DNA of 64,000 nt from Annona cherimola. Its lineage: Eukaryota > Streptophyta > Magnoliopsida > Magnoliales > Annonaceae. How positions within the stretch are numbered: position 1 is the stretch's first letter; each line of letters starts with the position of its first letter. This document shows, piece after piece, positions 32,067 to 44,807 of the stretch. Location: NCBI GenBank assembly GCA_030490835.1, contig CM059972.1:38667452-38731451 (forward strand). Direction: 5' to 3'. The notes under the pieces are model-generated. The model did no database searches. It was not told the DNA's origin and worked only from the letters and a program-made list of their open reading frames with translations. The translations under genes and the position numbers were made by a program.

Positions 32067-32627
32067 ACAAGTACCGAGAAACTCAAGAGGATGCAAATTT
32101 AAGCAATAAAGGAAAAGTACGTGATAGTAGCCATGTGGGCTATAAGGAATGGAATGTGATAGCCTAATTAAAGATCCAAGGTATGTTGATGTATATGTAA
32201 ACTTATGTAGAATTATAAGTTCTATGTGATCCAATGCTTGTATGGATAGTATAGTTTAAAGCGCTAAGGTATGTTTATATATATATGAACTTAATTAGAA
32301 TTTTAAGTTCCATGTGCATCAATGAATGAATGTATGAATGTAAGGAATGGAAAAGCTATGAATTAGTCAAGAGGACTTCCATTGCAGAAAAGTATGAAGG
32401 GATTCTATGAATAAAATGATGAAATTTATTACAAGTGTATTGTTGCTTGTATGATGAAAGATGTAGTGTGGAATAAAATGAATGATGATAGACGAAAAAC
32501 GAAAAAAAAAAAATTGGACGAGATCCAATTAAGAATCGCCGCGTGATCAGGCAACAATCCTAATTCACACTTACCAATCAATAAGGTCTTGAGGTAAGGA
32601 AGTGACGTCTCAGTTTAGGGTGCCACA

Positions 32628-32938
32628 CCTGATCTTGTTTCTACCATAGTACTTTTCTAAATATATAAAAGCACATAATCTTTCATCCATAGTTAATGTT
32701 AGATCATTATATATGTATTTCATCATCATATAATATTATCCATTATCATAAACATTCATAGTCATTCATTCATTTGATATCATTCACATCAGCAAATATC
32801 CACTCATAAACCATAGTTTTCAATATAACAAAGCATAACACACATATACACATATCACGCTTATATACACATCATCATAGTATAATGTCATCACTTCATA
32901 ATTATACATATTCATGTTTATAAAAACAAGAAAAAAAT
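32628..32938 (-). other. AT-rich tail behind the A5-linked pseudogene
   Basis: No ORF, no PBS behind A3. It belongs by position to the minus-strand element whose 5' LTR is A5; A3 probably inserted into it. Confidence 0.4.
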
Positions 32939-33736
32939 TCATCGTCTACCCGGTCCTCTCCTTAAATAGCAATAACGCCTACGCCTAGGCAACATCTGGG
33001 TAGGTTCCTCAGTGATAGTGCTAGTATCTGACCAGGAAGGATTATTTTCTTCTCTGCCATCATCATTATCATCATCTCTACTGTCATCGTCACTACTATC
33101 ACTTTCATTGTTCTCATCTTCTTCTTCCTCGACTAGTTCGAGGTATCTTAAAGGTTCACCAAGCACAACAAGATCACTAGTACTCTCGTCTACATGTATC
33201 ATAATCTCATCGGGGCGAGGAGGGGCAGGTGATTCTATGATCCCACGAGCACGACACTCCTCTATGAAGGGGACCATCTCTTTCTCCCTTTGTCGTATCC
33301 TTTACCAACTTATCCCATGTCAAAATTGGACGCTCCCATGTTCAAACCTATACCATGGTCCTAGATTAGGAGGTATAGGTGCTGGAGTATTATCCCAAAA
33401 ACGCTGGAGGTCCAGTGGATGAATATAGTCAGTGGGAGTCCGAGGGGTCCTTAGAAGGTTAGGGCAGGATGCAGTAAAAACTTCAGCTCTAGGAGCCCGG
33501 CTGCTAGACTCCTCTACAGTAGGTCTCTGCTGATGGGAACTGATATGATAGTCACTTTGTCGGTGGGATGGAGGATGCCTAGGGGGAAAACTTAGAGGAA
33601 CTGGTGGAAAGGGGTACGTGTCCTGCTGGGATGCCAACCACCTATTCACATCTTCCTCTATCTATTGCCTCTTTTCTTCCTCCATTTATTTCCTCAACTC
33701 CTCAAAACTCATGATTCTTTTCCCTTTATCAGCCAT
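32939..33736 (-). pseudogene. Unfamiliar acidic ORF behind family A LTR A5
   Basis: ATG at 33736, 190 bp after the LTR end, begins MADKGKRIMSFEELRK; one frame then runs for 266 codons to a stop at 32939, broken by stops after EELRK, after EEEKRQ, and after EHGSVQF and shortly beyond. Middle: Pro/Ser-rich segment (SFPPRHPPSHRQSD) and LDLQRFWDNTPAPIPP. C-terminal: Glu/Asp tract (ELVEEEEDENNESDSSDDD) and Arg-rich end (LPRRRRYCYLRRGPGRR). The position is that of gag in an LTR element, but there is no zinc knuckle and I do not recognise the family. An acidic stretch followed by a basic end could suit nucleic-acid or histone contact; that is speculation. Confidence 0.55.
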
Positions 33737-35001
33737 CTATTCAAATATAACTGAATTAGCTATAAAATAAAAATTGCACACTGCAAATTATTTTGCAATA
33801 CATCATCATATATCATGCATCTCATTATGATAATCACCTATCCAATCATCATAAAATTATGTATAGCTCATTATATTAATTCAATCATCATACTTACAAA
33901 ATTTCACACCTATTTAACCAAGCTCTGTGGCGCCCCCAACCCGAGCATCACATCTTGAGCCTTACCTCGGGATTGTTATTGACTGGTAAACGTGATCAGT
34001 ATTGTTGCCCTGTCACACGGTTGGATTTAATGGATATTTATCCACTTAATTACAGTTCTTTGATAATTAATTTTATAATATTTTTCATCAAGTGCCCATT
34101 CAAGTCATCTTTGACCTAATATACACATTTCATATCAAATATAATCATAAAAATTTATAACATGTTCATCATCCATTGTCACATGTTTATAAAATACAAG
34201 GCATATCATAGATCACATAAGATCATAAAGACATCAAATACCAAGTCATTTTACAACCATTAGCCACAAGCGGCACATATTAAAATTCATCAAATTTTTA
34301 CATTCTCCCATGCTCAATTCATGCTCCTTGTCTCCTTCATTCCTTCACCTATCTATGGGTTTGGAAAACAATATGTGAGCTGTAAACTCAATAAGCAATA
34401 AGCAAGCTATATATTTTTCACGCAATACATTTTGAAGGTATATTTATTTAAAAGCATTTCTATCCATTCAGTAGAGACACTTATCAAGTGATCAACTACC
34501 TATGGAGCAGAAATCTTTTTATTTAAAATATCTTGGAAAGCAACATTATACCCCCTCGAGGGTATATCATGACAATGCGATGCAATGCATGACATCATAG
34601 GATGGAAGCTAGCTAGGCGACCATCCGTCTTCATCTTCTCCCATCCAGGGATGCGCTGCCGGCCCTTGGCCTATCTTAGCAACTTGGTCACACTAAAGGG
34701 GGACAATCGGTCCACTTACACCTTTCAAGTGGACCTCATGCTTTGTGCACATGAACCATTTTTGACATGCTAGCATGATTTTCTTGCATAAATTTATAAG
34801 ACAGTATTTTTCATATTTAACAAAGCGGTTATGTAAATCAGTTAGCAACACATATTGAACTAAGGAATGACCATCCTTAAATACCTTAGAAATAAATTCA
34901 AATATCATTTGTTAAACCAATAAAAGCAGTTGGAACATCATTTGCAATTATTTTAGGATAATTTAAGAAACAAAATCCTTTAGAAAATTTTGCTTGCTTA
35001 C

Positions 35002-35046
35002 CTTGATCACGTGAGCTTTCCGGATCTACCTTTTTTTTGCCTTTGC
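35002..35046 (-). other. Exon-like block in A5 (45 nt)
   Basis: On the minus strand it starts GCAAAGGCAAAA and ends ATCAAG before GTAAGCAAGC. The preceding dinucleotide is AT, not AG, so the acceptor is lost in this copy. Confidence 0.5.
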
Positions 35047-36909
35047 ATATACATGTCAGAATGACATAGCATTCATATAAATTCCATTTTCTTGCATTCA
35101 ACTTAGTTTTTCAACCTATTTTCCTTAATATTCATAACCCACTTGAATTCCAAGTCGAGTGTACATGCACAACATACTTATGCATTGAACCATTCATTAC
35201 GTCACATGTTCAATTTTCATATTTAGGATAACATTCGTACATGACATAACACATTCATTAATCATTAATTAGACACCATATGAAGTAATAAACCTCCAAC
35301 TTATTATTTTTCACATATTTGTCATAATTCACATATTGTGCTTATTCTTAAGCACTTAGTTAATGTCATAACCCTCATATATTAATATCAAATTTTGGGA
35401 TTATCCAAACAGAAACATAATCCACGTGTTTCATGATATTTTTCATGCATTTTTTCCTTTTAACAATTCATATAAACCATTTATCATTTTCTCATACTTA
35501 TCTCTACATATATGTTCATTTCATAACACATAATTCATGTGTTTCTTAAAATTTTTCAAATCAGCAACATTGCTTCTAATTTAGCGTGATTATAAACCTT
35601 AATTAACACTTTATTTAGTGTACTTTTATGGATTTTTAATCCACCAATTACAGGGTTCCAAAATAGCAACTTTGGGACCCGATTTATACACTTTCAATGT
35701 TCTTTTTTATACTTATCTCTAAACAGATTTTTAATCAGTGAATTCCTACAATTAATCACACTTTTATTAACCCAATTTCAGGATATTATTACATGTTTAA
35801 AATTCATAATCTAATTCCTTTCAAAACAGCACCTTCCATGTATATTTTGTATACCCTTTTCACTCCATTTTGCATGTCTCTACATATGCCCTAAAATTCC
35901 AGATTTAAGGCAAACTTAATCAATTTATTTGGGACATATAAACACCTTAGATTTAGAATATTTACCATCTAAATCATTCCTAAATTATTCAAGCAAATTC
36001 ATATAACATATACATCGCAAAATCATGGAAATCAAGTCATATACATAACTCTAAATCTCATTCTTTCTAACATTCATAATTTACACTTAAATCAATATAT
36101 ATATTTCATTAAATCATGATTCATAGCCTAATCATGATTTAATTTCAAAACAGCAACTTATTACATAGATTTAAGAAGTTTCAAGATAGATTATCATCCC
36201 ATGTCTCTTTCTATCATCCACTTCAACTTCTTAAATTACAAAAATCCATTCAAACCATTTAATACCCATTCAATACTCTAATTAAGGGTGTAATATATTA
36301 CCCTTTAAAGGTTCTTTATGAACCATATCCATTTCTCAAAATTTAAAGTAGAAAACTTTGGATCAAAGAACTTAATATATCACGTATACTTACTTGAATT
36401 GAGTTACACTTAAGCCCAACTTCTCTAGCTTATTTCCTTCACTCCTTTTCTCTTTTTCTCTCTCTTTTCTCTCCTTTTTTTCTTGGTTTTTCCCTTGCTG
36501 GAATGAAGGCTTTTGATCCTTGAAATTTTCTATCTCCAAAATCACATTTGCTATGGACGTCCCCCTTAAGTAATGGCTGGATTTTCCAGCTTTGTGGGCC
36601 CCATTTTTCACATGATTTGAGGTTATTTTAATACATATTTATCCCCCTTGCTGACATTGCAAAATGTGCTCCAAGTAAATTACAATTTACCTAAGTAAAA
36701 ATTCATCAATTATCCATAGCATTAATAATCACAATGCTGTCCACCTGAGCATGTCCACTTCAGCTGCTATTTTGTAATTTTTTTCCACAAATTGCAGCCT
36801 TAATTAATGGGTATTTACACACCCTAACTAATAGACTACTTAGGTATACATTTAACATTTCAAAAAAAATCAAGAAAAATCAAATAGCCAACTTTTGGAC
36901 GGTCCATAT

Positions 36910-38561
36910 TGTTGGTCCCGAGTTGATGGCAATTACCCAAGAGGGGAGGGGTGAATTGGGTATTTAAAAATTTTAAACATTTAATTAGAGATTTTACCCC
37001 GGTTTAGTTTAATCCCCTTTAATGAGACAAATAGAAAGCAATAAGATAATGAAAGTGGAAATAAAAAACAGTAGACAAGATTTATAGTGGTTCGGGCAAC
37101 CTTCCCTACTCCACTCTTCCAAACTCACACTCCCTTGTGACTTGGGTTCCACTATGTATTCCATGAATACAATTAGAGTCTCCACTCTCTTCTAGATTCT
37201 AGCTCTATGGGGCATATACAACCAGAGTCTCCACTCTCTTCTAGATTCTAGCTCTAGGGGGCGTATACAACAAATAGCACAAGTAGGTGACGAGTTCTAC
37301 TCCAATCACAACCCTACTTTGCTATAGCTTGGTTTGAAACACCAAACTCAAACTAAGCACCAAAATCAAATAACAAGATGAAATAAAAGAAATCTATAAT
37401 TTACATATTTGTGTAGGCAGTTTTAGCTCGAGGAAGAATTCGTAGAAGCGACGAATCGTTCAGTGTTGAAGCAAACAACCACTTTGAAGCTTGTTCTTCC
37501 TTTGAAAGTGTATAAATCACTCAATTGTAGAGAAAAGTGGATTGAAACTCTTAGTAGCACTTCTTTCCTCTTTTTCAGCTCTTACTTGTGTATTTTCATG
37601 TTTCCTTGAGTGTCTACATATAAAGGAGGGAGAATTTTGAACGTTATAGAGTTGGTTGACGCGTAATAAATGTTCCAACGTTCAAAAATTCGAACGTTAT
37701 TTCTTCAAGTTGAAGATGGAGTCGACTTAGTGTGCGACTTCGTCCAAGTCGCATGCTGGAGTCGACTTCGGGTGCGACTTCAGCTGTGCTCAGCTTCCTC
37801 AAGTTCTTCCTCGGGTCGACTTGGCCTTAGACTTGGCCCAAGTCGATCTTGGAGTCGACTTCAAGTGCGACTTGGCATTTCTCTCTTGCCAAGTCTGCTT
37901 AATCTTTCTTGAAATGTCTCTTGTTTGCTTAACTTCTTCTTCATAAGTGTTCTTCTTTTGATTTTCAATACTTGAAGTTCATTTGTATAATAGTTTTATG
38001 TCTAGAGAGCTTGAAAAACTTGAATCTTTGTATACATGAACAAGTCCAATATATATATATTTCGATTAGAATGGTTGAATTCATATATCTTGCTTGCTTT
38101 GGACTTGGATTAATCTTCATATATTCCAAGTCAAATATTAAAGTCGACTTGGTCTTCAACTTGACTCAAGTCTTACTTCAAGTCGACTTGACTTCTGAAA
38201 ATTTGCACTGTGAACCTGAAGTCGATGCTGGAGTCGACTTGGCCTGCAACTTCACCCAAGTCGCAAGTGGAGTCGACTTCATGTGCGACTTCGGCAGCTT
38301 TGCCATACAATTTCAACTCTGGAAGGAAAGTGTCACTCGAAGTCGATACTGGAGTCGACTTGGTCTGCGACTTCGCCCAAGTCGATGTCTGAGTCAACTC
38401 GGAGATCGACTTGACCTGTCATACTTTGTATTTTTCATTTTTATATCCTTAAACAATACACAAAACACATTAGTAGCTAATACTTACTCAAATTGTGTTA
38501 TTAATCATCAAAACACAGGCTTTGGATATTTTGCATTTGATTTCAACAATTGTTTCCAACA
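36910..38561 (-). mobile_element. Solo Sirevirus LTR (1,652 bp) in A5
   Basis: On the minus strand it runs TGTTGGAAAC to GGGACCAACA and is flanked by perfect CATAT duplications (36905-36909 and 38562-38566). Palindrome clusters are at 37715-37885 and 38140-38415, and two 49-bp units at about 37165-37265. No internal sequence remains. Confidence 0.95.
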
Positions 38562-39731
38562 CATATTGCAGCTCACTTTGCTGTCCACTTTTCAACGTCC
38601 GTTTTCAGCTGCCATTTTGCTTTTTTCCACCATTTGCAGCTTTAATTTAATGGTCATTTAATCACCTAGCAATTAGCTCAATTTGGGTCAATTTAGCATA
38701 ATTAAAAATATAAAAAGTCCAAAAGCCAGCCATGACCGTCCACTTCTCTCCTGCTCCATGTTGTTGTCCATTTTCATCACATTAATATGCTACTGATTTT
38801 GACCCTTGTTGCTGAAATTTTCCACATGCATTTATGGTTATTTATGCACCTCTGCACCCTAGCTAATTTAGGTATATATTTTATATGAAAAAAATCACAA
38901 AAGTCCAAGTTGTAGCTGCCTTGGACGTCCCATGTATGTTACCGCTCTATCCTCACTTGAGCTAGTGTATTAGCTCCTTAATTCAGCATTTATTCAAGAG
39001 ACATTTTCATGGATTTTTTTATTTTTAGTTATTCATAAAATACCCTGCAATTTACCCCCTTTTGACACATCTTTTATGCATTTAATTATTTACTTAATCA
39101 CTTTAACTTTAACATAAATGCATGTTACTTTAAGGGTGCAAAAGTCAAAAGAGGTAATCCCATTTTCGTGCAGGCCTAATCCCATCATCATTAGCTTGAT
39201 CAAATCCTTTCATAGCCTTGATCTCATAATTTTAACCATCCATTTCAAATTTCGTCTCAATTCGACTTTTCTAGCTCAAGGTATGATCATTTGAAGTCAT
39301 CTTTGAATTTTTTACGGTGATGATCAATTATCATCAAAATTTTCATAATATAACCTTCCCATAAGATTAAGCACGAAATTATGTGCTTTTCTCTCACTTT
39401 TCATCTTAATCCGCTTTACAGGCATCAAGTTATGAATTTTCTAACATTTCCCAACTTAATTCTATATTTAGCCTCTGAATTTCAATTAATCACATTATGG
39501 AAATTAAATTAATTTTACATGGAACACTAATGATTTTCAATCCTCATTAGGCCACTTTAATCATCTTAACCCACATTGACTTATAATTATTAATTTAATC
39601 ATCACTCATAACCACTAACCTAATTGCAATAAATCATCAAAATTGGAAATAAATTATTCATAATTCAATCAAATCATACATGAATCATTCAAATGCACAT
39701 ACATGAATCCTATGTAGGTCAGGGTTTCACA

Positions 39732-41026
39732 CTTTTCTATTATGTATTTTGAATATTAATTAAGAAGAATTTGAGTGTTTAAGATGATTTGAATTATATT
39801 CTAATTGATTTAACTTTATTTATCATAAAACATTCACAATTGATTTGTATGTACAAAAGCATGTGAAATTAGTGCAAAATACACATGATTCTCGAAGAGT
39901 CAAAGCATGAGGGCCAAGACCCACTCTATTTGATGATTTTGGAAAATTAAAAGGAGGCAAAATGGTAATCAAATTAGCTTAGAACATGTTTCATCCAAGA
40001 CCTAGAAACTTCTTAGGTCCGATACAAAAATTCGGAGAAAACTGACCAAGTCGGAGACCAACACATCATAGGTCGTGTTGCCTACTGGTTGCGCAATTCC
40101 TAGTCCATTTTGGACTGTGTGTGCAAGCACGCCCATGTACTCTATATCAACACCCACTGGGAACGTCTTAAGACATCCTAAAATGTCCCTAGAGCATAGC
40201 TTGAGGCCCGAAGAGCGAGGGAAGGTGTGAGCACCAGGCAAGGAGCAAGCGCGACACACTGCTTGGAGTTTTCAATTAATAAGCTTTTCTTTTCTTCTTT
40301 CCTTTTGATTATATTGTCATGTTTGTGATGAGTTTGAGATACAATTTTATTTTATATTTGGGTTTTATCATAAATATGCTAAATTAAATTCTTAATCTAG
40401 GGTTTAGGATGTTGCATACATACAATGTAGTGGATATCGTTGTTTGTGATTTATTTATGAATAATATTATGTGTTAATTTAATATCGTGTGGTTTAATTC
40501 TTTCTTGGTGTGAAGGTCTACACTTTAGCAATGATTTCCATATGTTAGGTGATGGATCCGAAATGTGAAAGTCTAATATATGATAATTAAGATATTAAAC
40601 TTAAAAATCTAAGACAATGAAAATAGGCATGACGATCTTGAGAAATTCCATGAACAGTCACTGAACTTAATGAATACCAATTGACCTAATCTCATGAGAA
40701 TAGGTAGTTAAGAATATATTAGGGTTACACTTTAAAGGTTTCGAGAGAAATGAAAGGATAATTTCAGGTTTGTTCTCCTTTAACACATAATATCTACATT
40801 AAATAAACACTTCACCTTATGTGCTAGCATACCTTGATTTCTAATCCTCATTCTACATTCTCAAAATTCTCTTTTATTGTTATTTCCATCTCTTCATTAT
40901 TTCCTATTCACTTCATATTTGATATAAGTATTTAAAAGTAATGTCTTAAGTCCCGAATTTCCTGTGGGATTGATATTTTAAATACTACAATCTACGACCC
41001 GTGCACTTGCAAAGAGATTGCTAACA
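39732..41026 (+). repeat. LTR of element D, 3' part
   Basis: The end CCGTGCACTTGC...GCTAACA followed by AG and the PBS is typical of tRNA-Asp-primed plant elements. The 5' end of the LTR is not identified. No ORF of note is present. Confidence 0.6.
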
Positions 41027-41032
41027 AGTATT

Positions 41033-41051
41033 TTGGCATCGTTGCCAAGGA
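41033..41051 (+). promoter_or_regulatory. Primer-binding site of element D (tRNA-Asp type)
   Basis: TGGCATCGTTGCCAAGGAG matches TGGCGCCGTTGCCGGGGA in most positions, six bases after the LTR end. Confidence 0.75.
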
Positions 41052-41219
41052 GTTCGGCGTTATTTAGGACTTTGAATTTAAACACTTTTCTTTTCTTTCT
41101 TTCTTATATTTTTCTATTCTCTTTTAGATATTTTTTCTCTGTATTTTCTCTTCTACTCTATCTTTTTATGTATATTTTTTCTTCTTTATTTTCCTTTTTC
41201 TTTTTCTAGAAGTTATTCG

Positions 41220-42275
41220 ATGGCATACTATAGTCACTAGTATGACGATAGAATGGTTTCTAGATCTTTTCTTGATGCTAGAATGGTTGCTTGGGTATTT
41301 CATGAGTACTATGAAATAGCAGACTAGTATAATTCACATGGAGAAGGGGCTTCAATGATAAATGTATCATACTAACAAGACTTGAGATATGAGCAACAAA
41401 ATTTTTATAATGATCCCCATCTTGTTTAGAAGCTTTTCTCAAGCACTTACAATCAAGATGGTCCTATATATTGAAATTCGTTTTGGCCCGATAATTATAT
41501 CTTTACATCTGAGCAAAATTACTTTCCACCTCAATCTCATGAATTTAATTATGAAAATATGTTGAAAAATTTTTCTCCCTCCATTCTGTCATAAGTTTTA
41601 ACACAACCTGAAGAATCTTATATTAAATATCTTTTAAAACAGATTCTTAAACAACAAGATGCAATGTTGTAACAAGTATAACAACAACTACATCAATGTG
41701 ATAAAGAAATTGCCCAACTAGAAAAGTGTGTTCTGGGTCTAGGAGATCAAGGTGTAGAACAAGTTAGCCATCCAAATGAGAATTTTGACAAACCTCCTAG
41801 TAGCCCAAGCATGGACTCTACGAGATGAAATCATCATGATCAATGAAGATCAAATAAAGGATGAGATGCATGCAGATGAACAAGTGCAGATTCTAAACTA
41901 GCCATTTCTAGAATTCATTCTAAATAATGAGAATCGGGTGAAGGGTGAGGTGCAAGATGATGACAAATAGAAAATTCAAATTCAATCAAATCTAAAAGCA
42001 ATGAGGAAGAGATGACAATCAACCCATCTGAAAAATAAAAAAAGAGAAGTCATCAACACCACTAGAGATATACAAGTCATCCTTTGTTTTTCCACAAAGA
42101 GTAGTTGAACAATGCATAAATCCTAATGAAATGGATATTGATGGTCAAAACTTCAGGAAAAATTCTCTCTCATTTTATTTAGATCCCTATTTTGACACTA
42201 ACAGCATCTATGATTTGATAGGGAACTATAACATGACAATGTTGCAGAAAGAGTTGTTGGATATCACATCTAGTG
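41220..42275 (+). pseudogene. gag: Element D gag-like region, heavily decayed
   Basis: ATG at 41220 begins MAYYSH and is followed by a stop; readable pieces include DDRMVSRSFLDARMVAWVFH, QILKQQDAML, KEIAQLEKCVLGLGDQGV and, near the end, SFYLDPYFDTNSIYDLIGNY. At least eight stops interrupt it. The position after PBS and a T/C-rich leader makes gag likely, but I see no diagnostic domain. Confidence 0.4.
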
Positions 42276-43200
42276 TGTGATACCTAGGACATTTTGAGAT
42301 TGATGAACGTAAATTAGGAATTGTAAAATTATTAATTTCATACCTTGAGTTGGATGAATGAGATTAGGGCAAATGGCTAAGCAGGGTGATTAAGATAATC
42401 ACCCTTGCTCAAGTTGGATTAATGTGCACAAAAAGGCAAATATGGTGTAAGAAATGATGAGTTGGCATGTTTATTAAATTCCATCATCCATGTTATTTTG
42501 TTAATAATTCTTTGGTAAATTAGGTTATTGTTTGATAAATTTCTAACTTGAAGTGTATAAGGCGGATTGGTATGAAATTTGGAGGGTAAACTCATGATAA
42601 CATGCTTATTTGATGAATGGTGTAGATTATAATAATCACGATTAGAATATTATCATCATAATTAAATTTCATGAAATTTAATGAAATATTTTCAAATGCT
42701 TATATCTTGATCTAGGATGATCATTTTGAGTTGAAATTTTTTGTGAATGGTTAAAACAAAGTGTTTTACCATATGATTGGATTTGAATAAGTTAAATCCT
42801 ATTGGAAAATGCTAAACCACTTATGATTAAAAACCATTGACTTTTTACTTTTAAAAAGTGGCTTATAATTAATAAAAAGTTAAGGTAATTAATGGCCAAT
42901 GTGAGGTGTCTTATGGAGGCATTTTTGGATCAATTTTTTTTAAGTAAAAAAGGGCAAAAATCCATCTAAATAGCAGCCACAACTGGACGTGATCAGCCTA
43001 GGAAAATGGGCAACAATCAATGGTGGTGATTATGGCAGGTGCACAGTCCAGATTTGGGCTGAAAATGTGCTAATTTTTTATGATAAGCAGGCAGTAATAT
43101 GGACAGCTGGTTGGGCTAAAAGTGGATAGCAATTTAAGTGAATAAAATTTTTTAAAATCTATGGTTAAGAGGTGGCATGATAGGGTTGATTTCAGCCCTT

Positions 43201-43209
43201 TATAAAAGG
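43201..43209 (+). promoter_or_regulatory. TATA box in A4
   Basis: TATAAAAGG lies in CCCTTTATAAAAGGG, an inverted repeat, about 925 bp into the LTR. Confidence 0.55.
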
Positions 43210-44567
43210 GCAAAAGAGAGCTGCCATGGGACATTTTTGGATAACAACTTCAGAAAGGAAAATTTTTTCAGCAAGGGTGTCCAACCGAGGAAGAAAAAAA
43301 GGAAAAAAATGAGAAGAGAAGAAGAAGAAAATTCAGTAAGGCAAGGTGTGACAACAACATCCCAAGTAGGTTCCCTATGCATGTCTTGATTTTGATAATT
43401 TTAAATGGTTTCCTTATTCAAGTAATGTCTCATAAATTTGGTCAATTTATGACTATTAAATGGATGGTTCACACAGCCCATAACATGTTTAAAACTGTCA
43501 AATGAGTAGGGGAGTCTCGATTTAAGTATTAAGGAAGTGGTATGGAATATTTAGGGCTATTTGAATAAGGTAACCATGCTGAAATTTAACTTCAGATATA
43601 TGTATATGTTTTAGACGTGATTATTTATTGAATTATTGAGTTTTTTTGGTGTTTAATTGAGGTAATTCAAAGCTTACATAATAATCCATAGTTGGGTGGA
43701 ATTATAGATTGGTAACTTAGTAAATTTTCGTTCATTTTATGTGGAAATGATGCTTGATTAAACTAAAATGTATGTGGGTAACTTAAAGGGTGAAATACAT
43801 CACCTATGCAAAGATTAAGGGATGCCAAAACTATTAGGGTAAAAGTAAAAATTTTGTTTATATACATGTGTTAATGGGACTTCCAATAATAGATGGAAAA
43901 AATTCTATTTTGAAAAAATTATCTAAGGGAGTTTAATTGCTTGATTGTACCCTAATTGTTGTGTAAATGAATGTGTAAACAAAGCAAATTTTGAGGAGAA
44001 AATTTTATTTGATGCTAACTTAATTATCATATGATATATGTGTAATTAAAGAGTGCAAATAAAGGGTATGGATGACAAAGGTAATAATTGATTCTAGAAT
44101 TGCATGTATTCTTAGCTAAGGTGCAAAAGTAAAAAGAGAAATGTAGTAAAATGAGAAAATATAAGGCTGTTTTAAAGAAAATTTTAAATTTCAGAGATTT
44201 GGAATTGGAATTAGTAACCCTAACTTATGAACAAATGCCTTGAATGAATACCCAAGTTCGCATGCAAAGCATGGGTGTTGAATGATAAAAGGGGAATGTT
44301 AAATTTCAATATGTTGAATTTAAACTCAAGTGTTATAAATAAACTTGACAAATTGACCCTAAACAAGGATATCAAAATGAAAAGAATGGTTACAATTGGA
44401 ATCCTAATTTACACCAATAGATGAATTGAAAAACATGGCATCAAACTTGAAGAAAAGATTGGTTTAAGATTAGCCTGATATAACCTCATTTGGGTTGGAA
44501 AACCCTAAGGCTTGCAAGCATTTGTAATTTTATGCATATGGGTAAGATATCACTTTCATTTATCTAG

Positions 44568-44613
44568 GCAAAGGCAAAGAGAAGGTGGAAAAAAGGAGTT
44601 AAGGTTACCACGG
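44568..44613 (+). other. Exon-like block in A4 (46 nt)
   Basis: It begins GCAAAGGCAAAGAGAAGG after TATCTAG and ends ACCACGG before GTAAGCAAGC. Confidence 0.5.
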
Positions 44614-44807
44614 GTAAGCAAGCAAAACCTTTGAAAAGTTGTTTTCTTAAATGTTGACAATAGATTGCAACTTGTTTTATTTAAATGCTTTTGAAATTAT
44701 TTAAGGATGGTCACTCCTATAATTCTTGCAAATTGACTTGAATATTTGCTTCATTAAATTGTGTTGGAAATTATGGTTCATTTTGTCTATTCTTAAAAAG
44801 CATGCTA

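Larger units (their letters stand above)
29586..32627 (+). mobile_element. Family A LTR A3, 3' part (3.0 kb)
   Basis: SIRE-2 inserted ten bases upstream of the exon-like block, so only the downstream two-thirds of this LTR remain. It ends TAGGGTGCCACA; no PBS follows, so it is a 3' or solo LTR. It contains the GC-rich module (30940-31080, GGCGCCCTCCCTGAGATGGG), two internal repeat arrays and the CTTACTGAGTTGTTACTCAC block. The 5' part of this copy is lost together with the left end of SIRE-2. Confidence 0.85.
33926..39731 (-). mobile_element. Family A LTR A5, interrupted by a solo SIRE LTR
   Basis: Plus-strand ends are TGTGGCGCCCCC and GGGTTTCACA; on the minus strand it runs TGTGAAACCC to GGGGGCGCCACA. 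Without the inserted solo LTR it measures about 4.15 kb. It has the GC-rich module (34555-34770), the exon-like block and the palindrome CATGCTAGCATG near 34766. The pseudogene at 32939-33736 follows it in the same orientation, so it is most likely the 5' LTR of that element. The PBS expected next to 33926 is badly decayed (only TTGGTT is recognisable). Confidence 0.85.
39732..42275 (+). mobile_element. Element D fragment with tRNA-Asp PBS
   Basis: An LTR 3' part, PBS, pyrimidine-rich leader and the start of a decayed gag-like region are preserved. The left end is cut by A5 and the right end by A4 (TSD TAGTG on the left of A4 cannot be verified on its right). The PBS and leader resemble Athila/Tat-branch Ty3/gypsy elements. 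Confidence 0.65.

Noticed and set aside
39732..42275. Host gene between A5 and A4
   Set aside because: The PBS at 41033, the pyrimidine-rich leader and the decayed frame point to an LTR element; no intact exon structure is visible.
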